Source of the DNA: DAHUXD01 sp963805495
Lineage (GTDB): Bacteria; Acidobacteriota; Thermoanaerobaculia; UBA5066; Gp7-AA6
Direction: 5' to 3'
DNA: 64,000 nt
Assembly: GCA_963805495.1 (NCBI GenBank)
Contig: CAWDUQ010000002.1
Coordinates: 1,426,001 to 1,490,000 of the forward strand
Below the pieces are notes generated by a model that made no database searches, was not told the DNA's origin, and worked only from the letters and a program-made list of their open reading frames with translations. Positions 16,807 through 23,681 of this stretch are shown here, piece by piece. Both the position numbers and the translations under genes were made by a program. Positions within the stretch are counted from its first letter, which is position 1. Each line of letters starts with the position of its first letter.

Positions 16807-17699
16807 ACCTTTTCCTTCTGCACGCGCCCGAGGAGACCCTGGGGCCGCAGGATCAGGACGAGGATCAGGATTCCGAAGGCGATCGCTTCGCGGTAGGTCG
16901 AGGACAGGTATCCGACGACCATGACCTCCGAGATCCCGATGAGGAGGCCGCCGAGCACCGCGCCCGGGACGCTGCCGATTCCGCCGAGCACGGCGGCCAC
17001 GAAGGCCTTGAGGCCGTACATGATCCCCATGAGCGGATCGACCTTGGGAATCTGCATCCCGATCAGCACTCCCGCCGCCGCGGCCAGCGCCGAGCCGAGC
17101 GCGAAGGTGATGGCGATGATCCGGTCCGTCGAGATTCCCATCAGGCGCGACGCATCGAGACTGAAGGAGACCGCCCGCATGGCCTTGCCGGTGCGGGTCT
17201 TCATGATGAAGAAGCGCAGGGCCACCATGAGCAGGACCGAAACGGCGATGACCGTGATCTGCTCGCTCGTCAGGCGGACGCCCCCGAGGATGATGTCCGC
17301 GTGGGGGGCGAGCGACGGGAAGAATTTCGGGTCCGGGCCGAAGACGAGCTGGGCGACGTTCTCGATGAAGAGCGACACGCCGATGGCCGTGATCAGGAGC
17401 GTCAACCGGGCCTCGCGCCGCACCGGCCGATAGGCCAGGCGCTCGATCAGCATGCCGAGCAACGCGCACACGATCATCGAGCCCGCCATCACCACGAGGG
17501 CCGAGATGATCGACGGCTCCTCCCCCTGGAGGCGGCGCGACAGGTAGTAGCCGACGTACGCCCCGACCATGTAGACGTCGCCGTGGGCGAAGTTGATCAG
17601 GCGCAGGACGCCGTAGACCATCGTGTAACCCAGGGCGATCAGGGCGTAGATCGACCCGAGGGACAGTCCGTTGACGAGCTGCTGGAGGAAGGTGGTCAT
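16803..17699 (-). CDS. livH: LivH, branched-chain amino-acid ABC transporter permease
   Basis: 298 residues, eight or so membrane helices. LivH patterns: LSLGSIYALIALGYTMVYGVLRLINFAHGDVYMVGAY near the N-terminus and LKAFVAAVLGGIGSVPGAVLGGLLIG toward the C-terminus. ATG start 43 bases after livK; the stop overlaps livM. Confidence 0.94.
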   Translation of the reverse strand: MTTFLQQLVNGLSLGSIYALIALGYTMVYGVLRLINFAHGDVYMVGAYVGYYLSRRLQGEEPSIISALVVMAGSMIVCALLGMLIERLAYRPVRREARLTLLITAIGVSLFIENVAQLVFGPDPKFFPSLAPHADIILGGVRLTSEQITVIAVSVLLMVALRFFIMKTRTGKAMRAVSFSLDASRLMGISTDRIIAITFALGSALAAAAGVLIGMQIPKVDPLMGIMYGLKAFVAAVLGGIGSVPGAVLGGLLIGISEVMVVGYLSSTYREAIAFGILILVLILRPQGLLGRVQKEKV

Positions 17700-17742
17700 G
17701 CGAGGGTGCCGCCCGCCTCCGGGATCTTTGCCGTCAAGCCCC

Positions 17743-18891
17743 CTACTGCACCGACTCGGGCTTGATGGTCTCGGTCAGCAGGTACTTGCCGTTCTCGACC
17801 TTGACGATCACGGCCGACTTGACCGCGTTGCGCTCCTGGTTGATGGAGATGTTGCCGGTCACGCCCGGGAAGTCCTTGGTCGAGGCGATCGCGTCCCGCA
17901 CCTTCTCGCCGTCGGTCGAACCGGCGCGCGTCATCGCGTCGGCCATGATGCGGGCCGCGTCGTAGGCGAGCGCGGCGAGGGCGTCCGGGAGCTCGTTGTA
18001 CTTGGCCTTGTAGTCGGTCACGAACTTCTGGACGACCGGGCTCGGGTCGTCGGTCGCGTAGTGGTTGGAGAAGTAGCAGCCGTTCAAGGCGGTGCCGCCG
18101 ATCTCCCAGAGCTTCGGCGAGTCCCATCCGTCGCTGCCGAGGAACGGAACCGTGATGCCGAGCTCGCGGGCCTGGTGCACGATCGTGCCGACCTCGGTGT
18201 AGTAGCCCGGGACATAGATGGCTTCCGGGTTGGAGGCCTTGATCGCCGTCAGCTGGGCCCGGAAGTCCGAGTCGCCCTGGCTGTACGACTGCTCCGAGAC
18301 GACCTTGCCGCCGAGCTTCTTGAAAGCCTGGCCGAAGAAGGTCTGGAGGCCGACGGAATAGTCGCTCCGGACGTCGACGAGGATCGCGACGTCCTTCACC
18401 TTGAGGGTGTCCCAGGCGAATTTCGCCATGACGGCGCCCTGGAAGGTGTCGAGGAAGCAGACCCGGAAGATGTAGTTGCCGACCTGCGTCACGCGGGGGT
18501 TCGTCGAGGAGGGCGAGATCATCGGGATCTTCTCCGCCTGGCAGATCGGCGCGGCCGCGAGCGAGTGGGAGGAGGCGACGTGGCCCAGCATCGCGACCAC
18601 GTGTTCCTGGTGGATGAGCTTGTTGACGACCGTCCCGGCCTCTTCCGGCTTCGACTGGTCGTCTTCGACGAGGAGCTTGACCTTCTGGCCGAGGACGCCG
18701 CCCCGGCTGTTGATGTCGTCGAAGGCGAGCTGCGAGCCGTTCCGGGTCGAGATGCCGAAGGTCGCAATTCCGCCGGTCAGCGAGCCGTATTCGCCGACCA
18801 GGATTTCGTTGCTCGAGCCCTTCGACCCGCAGGAGAGCGTGACGGCCGCAAACGCCGCCAGACAGACCGCGGCAAGCACTCGGAATCTCAT
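17743..18891 (-). CDS. livK: Branched-chain amino-acid (or amide) binding lipoprotein
   Basis: 382 residues. The N-terminus is a lipoprotein signal with lipobox TLSC near residue 21, then SKGSSNEILVGEYGSLTGGIATFGISTRNG, the opening of periplasmic binding proteins of the Leu/Ile/Val family. Later EEAGTVVNKLIHQEHVVAMLGHVAS and PMISPSSTNPRVTQ also fit. It delivers substrate to LivHMGF; exact substrate (amino acid, urea or amide) cannot be told. Shine-Dalgarno GAGGAGG precedes the ATG and a good promoter lies upstream. Confidence 0.92.
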   Translation of the reverse strand: MRFRVLAAVCLAAFAAVTLSCGSKGSSNEILVGEYGSLTGGIATFGISTRNGSQLAFDDINSRGGVLGQKVKLLVEDDQSKPEEAGTVVNKLIHQEHVVAMLGHVASSHSLAAAPICQAEKIPMISPSSTNPRVTQVGNYIFRVCFLDTFQGAVMAKFAWDTLKVKDVAILVDVRSDYSVGLQTFFGQAFKKLGGKVVSEQSYSQGDSDFRAQLTAIKASNPEAIYVPGYYTEVGTIVHQARELGITVPFLGSDGWDSPKLWEIGGTALNGCYFSNHYATDDPSPVVQKFVTDYKAKYNELPDALAALAYDAARIMADAMTRAGSTDGEKVRDAIASTKDFPGVTGNISINQERNAVKSAVIVKVENGKYLLTETIKPESVQ

Positions 18892-18935
18892 GACTTAGAA
18901 CCTCCTCGTCTCCGGGGTCGCCCGAAAGACGGCGT

Positions 18936-18964
18936 ATTGTTTCGCACCGGGGAGGGGATGTCAA
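18936..18964 (-). promoter_or_regulatory. Sigma-70-type promoter of the liv operon
   Basis: Minus strand: perfect TTGACA (18964-18959), 17-nt spacer, AACAAT (18941-18936), then a leader of about 38 nt with a Shine-Dalgarno before livK. Confidence 0.6.
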
Positions 18965-18991
18965 AACATCCTTTCTTTCAATGGCTTAAGC

Positions 18992-19019
18992 TAGAATCGT
19001 CCGTCGAGGACAAGAGAGG
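18992..19019 (+). promoter_or_regulatory. -10 hexamer and ribosome-binding site of pcnB
   Basis: TAGAAT (18992-18997) is followed by AGAGAGG at 19013-19019. That Shine-Dalgarno lies 9 nt before an in-frame ATC codon at 19029 and is the only good one in the region, so it points to an AUC start for pcnB. Confidence 0.5.
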
Positions 19020-19028
19020 CCGAACTTC

Positions 19029-20396
19029 ATCAGCGACACGCAAACACCCGTTCACGAAACGAAACCCCCCGCCGCCAGCTCACCCGAGCCCGCACCCCGC
19101 ATCCGGCCCCGCGCCGAGCACCCGATCTCCCGCTCGCGCATCGACTCGGACGCCCTCAAGGTGCTCTACCGGCTGCGCGCCACGGGCCACAAGGCGTACC
19201 TCGTCGGAGGCAGCGTCCGCGACCTGCTTCTGTCACGCGTCCCGAAGGACTTCGACATCGGCACGGACGCGCATCCGCAGGCGCTGCGCAAGCTCTTTCG
19301 CAACTGCCGGCTGATCGGGCGGCGCTTCCGGCTGGCCCACATCCTGTTCGCCAACGGAAAGGTCGTCGAGGTCGCGACCTTCCGTGCGCGCCCCGACCCG
19401 GCCGCCTTCGAGAAAGGACAGGAGCTGCTGCAGACGTCCGACAACACGTTCGGGACGCCGCGCGAGGACGCGCTGCGCCGCGACTTCACGATCAACGGCC
19501 TCTTCTACGACATCTCGGACTTCTCCGTGATCGACTACGTCGGCGGGCTCGAGGACCTCGAGGCCGGCCTGATTCGGACGATCGGCGAGCCCGAGATCCG
19601 GTTCCAGGAAGACCCCGTGCGCATGATGCGCGCCGTCGAGTTCGCGAGCCGGCTCGGTTTCGCCATCACGCCCGACGCCTACGAGGCGATCCTCCGCCAC
19701 CGCAAGGAGATCGTGAAGTCGGCGCCGCCGCGGGTGACCGAGGAGCTCGCCCAGGCGCTGCGGGGGGGCCATGCCCTTCCGACGCTCCTCCTGATGCGGG
19801 AGGTCGGGCTGCTCGATGCTCTCCTGCCGGAGCTCGCGGAGGTCCTGCGGGAGCTCGACCCGGACCATCCGCGCGGCACCGGGCACTTCTTCTGGTCCCT
19901 GCTCGATGTCCTCGACGCCGAGCGCCGCCGCGGACGCGGCTACGACGACGCGCTGCTCTTCGGGCTGCTCTTCGTCCCGATCGTTCGCGCCCGCGTGCGC
20001 GAGGTCTCGCCGGGGGCCGAGCCCGACCCGGGACGGCTCTCGGTGATCATCGAGGACGTCGTCTCGCCGCTGGCGCTCCGGATGTCGCTTCCCCGCGCCG
20101 CGACGGACCGCATCAAGCAGGCCCTTTCGATCGTCGGGAAGCTCTCGCACCGGCCCGACTCCAAGGTCGCGACCCGGCGCGTCGCCTTCCGCGAGGCCTT
20201 TCCCATGGCGCTCGACCTGTTCGAGCTGACCGCCATGGCCACGGGCCGCGGCCAGGAGATCGTACGCGACTGGCGCGGCCTCCAGGCGCGCATCCAGCGC
20301 GGCCGCGAGACCGGAGAGATCCCGACGCCCCCGCCTCCCCCGCCCCGCCGCCGCCGGCGGCGCGGGCCGCGCGGCCCGCGCGGACCGAAACCGTAG
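19029..20396 (+). CDS. pcnB: Poly(A) polymerase I-type nucleotidyltransferase, apparent AUC start
   Basis: About 455 residues. PcnB adds poly(A) tails to RNA 3' ends and so marks them for decay. Its hallmark N-terminal block HPISRSRIDSDALKVLYRLR precedes the nucleotidyltransferase motif LVGGSVRDLLL and the catalytic DFDIGTDA, then RRDFTINGLFYD and EDPVRMMRAVEFASRLGF. The C-terminus is proline/arginine-rich, as in PcnB. In frame, between the stop at 18987 and the conserved block, there is no ATG, GTG, TTG or CTG; the first GTG (19161) would cut into the conserved block. An ATC at 19029 has a Shine-Dalgarno at 9 nt. E. coli pcnB is a known case of a rare AUU start, so an AUC start is credible. 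A CCA-adding enzyme is the less likely alternative. Confidence 0.85.
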   Translation: MSDTQTPVHETKPPAASSPEPAPRIRPRAEHPISRSRIDSDALKVLYRLRATGHKAYLVGGSVRDLLLSRVPKDFDIGTDAHPQALRKLFRNCRLIGRRFRLAHILFANGKVVEVATFRARPDPAAFEKGQELLQTSDNTFGTPREDALRRDFTINGLFYDISDFSVIDYVGGLEDLEAGLIRTIGEPEIRFQEDPVRMMRAVEFASRLGFAITPDAYEAILRHRKEIVKSAPPRVTEELAQALRGGHALPTLLLMREVGLLDALLPELAEVLRELDPDHPRGTGHFFWSLLDVLDAERRRGRGYDDALLFGLLFVPIVRARVREVSPGAEPDPGRLSVIIEDVVSPLALRMSLPRAATDRIKQALSIVGKLSHRPDSKVATRRVAFREAFPMALDLFELTAMATGRGQEIVRDWRGLQARIQRGRETGEIPTPPPPPPRRRRRRGPRGPRGPKP

Positions 20397-20482
20397 GGGT
20401 CAGGTCTCGATTTTTCGGATTTCAGGACGGTATCGGCCCGGCACGGCTGGGGCCGAAATCCGAAAAATCAAGACCTGACCCC
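20396..20482. repeat. Imperfect palindromic element after pcnB (REP/MITE-like)
   Basis: Two 27-bp arms (20396-20422 and 20456-20482) are inverted copies with one mismatch, separated by 33 bp. Each arm begins, reading inward, GGGGTCAGGTCT. The left arm starts on the last base of the pcnB stop, and the right arm ends just before the speB -10 hexamer. Similar GGGGTCAGGTCTTGA palindromes are familiar from genomes with REP-associated tyrosine transposases; no transposase is in this window. Confidence 0.8.
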
Positions 20483-20484
20483 AT

Positions 20485-20490
20485 TATCAT
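20485..20490 (+). promoter_or_regulatory. -10 hexamer TATCAT, leaderless-type start of speB
   Basis: TATCAT is 7 nt before the ATG at 20498 with no Shine-Dalgarno, directly after the palindromic element. Confidence 0.4.
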
Positions 20491-20497
20491 CCGCGTC

Positions 20498-21397
20498 ATG
20501 CAGCTCTACGACAATTTCCTCGGCATCCCGCCCGAAGACAGCTCGCTCGAGAAGAGCCGGGCCGTCATCCTCCCGGTGCCCTACGAGCGCACGGTGTCGT
20601 ACGGCCCCGGGACCCGGAACGGCCCGGGGGCGATCCTCGAGGCCTCGCACTACGTCGAGCTCTACGACGACGAGCTCGACGAGGAGGTCTACCGGATCGG
20701 CGTCCACACGCTGCCGGCCTGGCTTCCGGACGACATGGAGCCCGCCACGTGCGTGGCCGAGCTCGAGAAGGTCGTCGCGGGGCTCGTCTCGCCGGGACGA
20801 TTCGTCCTGACCCTCGGCGGCGAGCACTCCATCGCTCCGGCCCCCATCCGCGCCCACCACGCGCGCCACCCGAAGATGTCGGTCCTCCACTTCGACGCGC
20901 ACGGCGACCTGCGCGACGAGTACGAGGGTCAGAAGAACTCCCACGCCTGCGCCGCCCACCGCTGGGTCGAACTCGGCATCCCGTCGGTCCACGTCGGCAT
21001 CCGCTCGATCTCCAGGGAAGAGGTCGAGTACGTCCGGAAGACGGGGACCCTCGTCGTGTCCAACCGTGAGATGCATCGCTCGGACGTCTGGATGGAGAAG
21101 GCCATGGCGAAGCTGACGGGCGAGGTCTACGTGACCTTCGACGTCGACTTCTTCGACGGATCCCTCGTTCCGGGCACCGGCACGCCCGAGCCCGGAGGCG
21201 GGACCTACGACCAGGCCCTCGCGATCCTTCGCCGCGTGGCCTCGGAGCGGAAGATCATCGGGGCGGACGTCGTCGAGCACTCCCCCCTGCCCGGCAACCG
21301 GGCGCCCGATTTCATGATCGCCAAGCTCTGCTACAAACTGCTGGGATACGCGCATTTCCCGGAAAAGGCGAAGAAGCCGGTCCTATCGCCCGGGTAG
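20498..21397 (+). CDS. speB: Agmatinase / ureohydrolase
   Basis: 299 residues. Ureohydrolases cleave guanidino compounds to urea with two manganese ions; agmatine to putrescine is the likely reaction. Metal-binding motifs are present: GGEHSIA (His), HFDAHGDL, and TFDVDFFDGSLVPGTGTPEPGG. The Ser of the canonical SxDxDxxDP block is Thr here and the DP is DG, both mild changes. Agmatinase is favoured over arginase or formimidoylglutamase by length and the PGTGTPEPGG ending, but substrate is not proven by sequence. Confidence 0.87.
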   Translation: MQLYDNFLGIPPEDSSLEKSRAVILPVPYERTVSYGPGTRNGPGAILEASHYVELYDDELDEEVYRIGVHTLPAWLPDDMEPATCVAELEKVVAGLVSPGRFVLTLGGEHSIAPAPIRAHHARHPKMSVLHFDAHGDLRDEYEGQKNSHACAAHRWVELGIPSVHVGIRSISREEVEYVRKTGTLVVSNREMHRSDVWMEKAMAKLTGEVYVTFDVDFFDGSLVPGTGTPEPGGGTYDQALAILRRVASERKIIGADVVEHSPLPGNRAPDFMIAKLCYKLLGYAHFPEKAKKPVLSPG

Positions 21398-21547
21398 GAA
21401 CGGACGACGGGCGGCAGATGATGCTAAGGTCCATCGATTCAAACGCTTGCGCTGAGCGCCTCGGGGCTGCCGACGGCGATCCGCGGCCTGCGGCCTCCTC
21501 ACGCGAACATTCCCTAAGAACCTGCGTTACTTGGGTTTGAGGCCAGA

Positions 21548-22162
21548 TTGAGCGACACCGACGACAAGGACCTGGTCTCGCGTTGCCGCGACGGCAACGA
21601 CGACGCCTGGAGGGATCTGGTGGACCGCTTCGGCCCCAAGGTTTACGCGATCGCCTACCACTTCACCCTGAAGCGGGAGGACGCGGAAGAGCTGTCCCAG
21701 GAGATCTTCCTGAAGATCTTCGAGAACCTGCATCGCTACGACGGGAGCTTCCCGCTCGTGGCGTGGGTGCTGTCGCTTTCCCGCAACCTCTGCATCGACC
21801 GGTATCGGCGCCGGAAGCGGGAGAAGTCGTTCCGGTTCGTCTCCGACGAAGCCGTCTCCGCGCTCTTGAAGTCCGACGACGATCCCGCCAGCGTGGCCCT
21901 GAAGAAGGAACGCACGAAGCTCCTCTTCTCGGCGCTGGCGGAGATCCCCGAAGACCTCGCCGAGATCCTGGTCCTCCGGGACTTGAACGGCCTCGCTTAC
22001 GACGAGATCGGCAAGGCGCTCGAGCTTCCCGACGGGACCGTCAAGTCGCGACTCTTCCGGGCGCGCGCCGAAGTGGCGCGCAGGATCCGCGAGCGCCACG
22101 AGACCCGCGGCGCCGGAAATGCGTTCGCATCGATCGCGATCGCGGCGGCGGGGATCGTATGA
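21548..22162 (+). CDS. ECF-type sigma factor
   Basis: 204 residues from a TTG start 5 nt after GAGG. Region 2 covers about residues 20-95 (FTLKREDAEELSQEIFLKIFENL ... WVLSLSRNLCIDRYRRRKRE). Region 4 covers about 130-185 (IPEDLAEILVLRDLNGLAYDEIGKALELPDGTVKSRLFRAR). It directs RNA polymerase to its own regulon. The stop overlaps the next gene (ATGA), whose product has the zinc-finger and membrane layout of an anti-sigma factor, so the pair is probably a membrane-signal switch. Confidence 0.92.
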   Translation: MSDTDDKDLVSRCRDGNDDAWRDLVDRFGPKVYAIAYHFTLKREDAEELSQEIFLKIFENLHRYDGSFPLVAWVLSLSRNLCIDRYRRRKREKSFRFVSDEAVSALLKSDDDPASVALKKERTKLLFSALAEIPEDLAEILVLRDLNGLAYDEIGKALELPDGTVKSRLFRARAEVARRIRERHETRGAGNAFASIAIAAAGIV

Positions 22163-22983
22163 GCTGCCGCGAGCACGAGCGCCTCTTCGTGTCCGGCGCC
22201 CCGGAGGCGGACATCGCCGCGCACCGGGCGACCTGCGGCGAGTGCGCACGCCTCGGCTGGGACGTCGACGAGACCCGCTCGCTGACCGACGGCCTCGCCT
22301 CGCCCCGCTGGACTCCGGGCCTGCGCTCCGCCCTGCTCGAAATCCCGCGGCAGACCGTGACCTGCGAAGGCGCGGAGATGCTCCTCGCCGCGGCCGTCGG
22401 CGACGAGCTCGCCGGAGCGGACCGCCTCCGGCTCGACAACCACCTTTCGCGCTGCGGGGCCTGCACGTCGGCCGCCAACGTCCTGCTCTCGATGCGCGAG
22501 CTCGAAGCGCCGGCGCCGCCGGCCTGGCTCGCGACGCGGCTGGCGGCCGCCCGCCCGGCGAAGTCCGTCTCCCGGTGGCGCGGCTTCTTCTCGGGGCGGG
22601 CCGTCGTCGCGTACGCGTATGCGGCCGCGATCGTCGTCATGGTGATGGGCTGGAACCCGACGGCGGTCGTCAAGAAGGCGAGCTTCGCGAGCCTCGGCGT
22701 CAGCACCCGCAACGCCATGACGGTGGCGGAGAGCTCGCTGACGGACCGGCTGGGCGCGCTCCAGGAGAAAGCGGCCCGCACGCTCGCCGTGTGGAAGGGC
22801 CACATCGGCGGTTACGGGCGCGCCGCGGTCTCCAACGCGATCGCAATCGTGTCGCGCCCGGAGCCGAAGAAGACGCCGGCCCGGCCGAATCTCGGAAAGG
22901 ACAACGGGGCCGCGGGTCTCCAGGGTTTTTCGACCGCCCACGCCGCGCGGAGGGAACCTTTGCCCTCCCGATTTCGTGTCTAA
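22159..22983 (+). CDS. Transmembrane anti-sigma factor with two zinc-finger-like modules
   Basis: 274 residues, start overlapping the sigma factor stop. Two HC2-type modules are visible: SCREHERLF followed by AAHRATCGEC (residues about 2-28) and TCEGAEMLLAAAVGDEL followed by LRLDNHLSRCGAC (about 70-108). One membrane helix follows near residues 155-175 (AVVAYAYAAAIVVMVMGW), then a variable extracytoplasmic tail. Such proteins hold their ECF sigma factor inactive at the membrane until a signal releases it. Two consecutive zinc modules before the helix are unusual; most anti-sigma factors carry one. Confidence 0.8.
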   Translation: MSCREHERLFVSGAPEADIAAHRATCGECARLGWDVDETRSLTDGLASPRWTPGLRSALLEIPRQTVTCEGAEMLLAAAVGDELAGADRLRLDNHLSRCGACTSAANVLLSMRELEAPAPPAWLATRLAAARPAKSVSRWRGFFSGRAVVAYAYAAAIVVMVMGWNPTAVVKKASFASLGVSTRNAMTVAESSLTDRLGALQEKAARTLAVWKGHIGGYGRAAVSNAIAIVSRPEPKKTPARPNLGKDNGAAGLQGFSTAHAARREPLPSRFRV

Positions 22984-23016
22984 GAGCGACGACGGCAGAT
23001 CGTCGAGGAGAAAAAA

Positions 23017-23604
23017 ATGAGCGAATACGCCAACCCCCAATCTTCGGCGCCGCAGGCGGCGCCCGCGGCTCCGACGGCAGCCGCCCCGATGGCGCCGGTG
23101 CCGGTGATCGTCGAGCGCAAGTCGCCGGGACTGGCGGGCTTCCTTTCCGTGTTCCCCGGCCTCGGCCACGTGTACCTCGGGCTCTACCAGCGCGCGTTCG
23201 CGATCGGCGGCGCGTTCATCCTGGGCATCTCGATGACCTCGCGCGGCAACGCGGGCGAGTTCTTCGGCCCGCTGATTGCGTTCGTCTGGTTCTTCGCGAT
23301 CATCGACGCGGTCCGCCAGGCCAAGGCCATCAACCGGGGCCAGCTCGCCGAGTCGGGTTTCGCCGGAGAGACGCAGCTCAAGGCGGCCGCGGGGTCCGGC
23401 GGCCTGACGTGGGGCGTCATCCTCGTCGGCCTGGGCACCCTCTGGCTGATCGACCGGTATTTCGTGATCGACTGGTCCTTCATGGAGGACTGGGGCGGAC
23501 CGGCGGCCTTCATCCTCCTGGGACTGGTCCTGATCGCGAGCCACGTGCGCAAGCGCCGCCAGGAGAACGAACGGCAGGTCGGGATGCCGCCGAGGAGTCA
23601 GTAG
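23017..23604 (+). CDS. Multi-helix membrane protein of the sigma/anti-sigma cluster
   Basis: 195 residues, ATG after GAGGAGAAAAAA. An Ala/Pro-rich cytoplasmic stretch (residues 1-35) is followed by a pair of helices (about 42-90, with FPGLGHVYLGLYQRAF, a TM2-like motif) and a second pair (about 125-170, LTWGVILVGLGTLWLIDRYF ... FILLGLVLIASHV), like LiaF/DUF5668 membrane modules. Function unknown. It may be a target or a sensor partner of the upstream sigma/anti-sigma pair, judging from position only. Followed by tandem terminator hairpins. Confidence 0.7.
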   Translation: MSEYANPQSSAPQAAPAAPTAAAPMAPVPVIVERKSPGLAGFLSVFPGLGHVYLGLYQRAFAIGGAFILGISMTSRGNAGEFFGPLIAFVWFFAIIDAVRQAKAINRGQLAESGFAGETQLKAAAGSGGLTWGVILVGLGTLWLIDRYFVIDWSFMEDWGGPAAFILLGLVLIASHVRKRRQENERQVGMPPRSQ

Positions 23605-23619
23605 GAACGGACAGAGTAG

Positions 23620-23646
23620 GGGCGGGGCTCGTCCCCGCCCTTGTTT
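23620..23646 (+). terminator. Intrinsic terminator after the sigma-factor cluster
   Basis: GGGCGGGG (23620-23627), loop CTCGT, CCCCGCCC (23633-23640), then TTGTTT. It lies 15 bases after the membrane protein stop. Confidence 0.75.
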
Positions 23647-23648
23647 CC

Positions 23649-23678
23649 AGGGGCGGCCTCAAGGGCCGCCCCTGCTCT
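23649..23678. terminator. Second hairpin between convergent genes
   Basis: AGGGGCGGCC (23649-23658), loop TCAAG, GGCCGCCCCT (23664-23673), then GCTCTTTT. It lies immediately downstream of the first hairpin and 8 bp from the end of the convergent M20-like gene; it may serve both strands. Confidence 0.65.
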
Positions 23679-23681
23679 TTT

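Noticed and set aside
20396..20482. Palindrome as a simple intrinsic terminator of pcnB
   Set aside because: The 33-bp loop and lack of a terminal T-run do not fit; better described as a repeat element, though it may still affect transcription.
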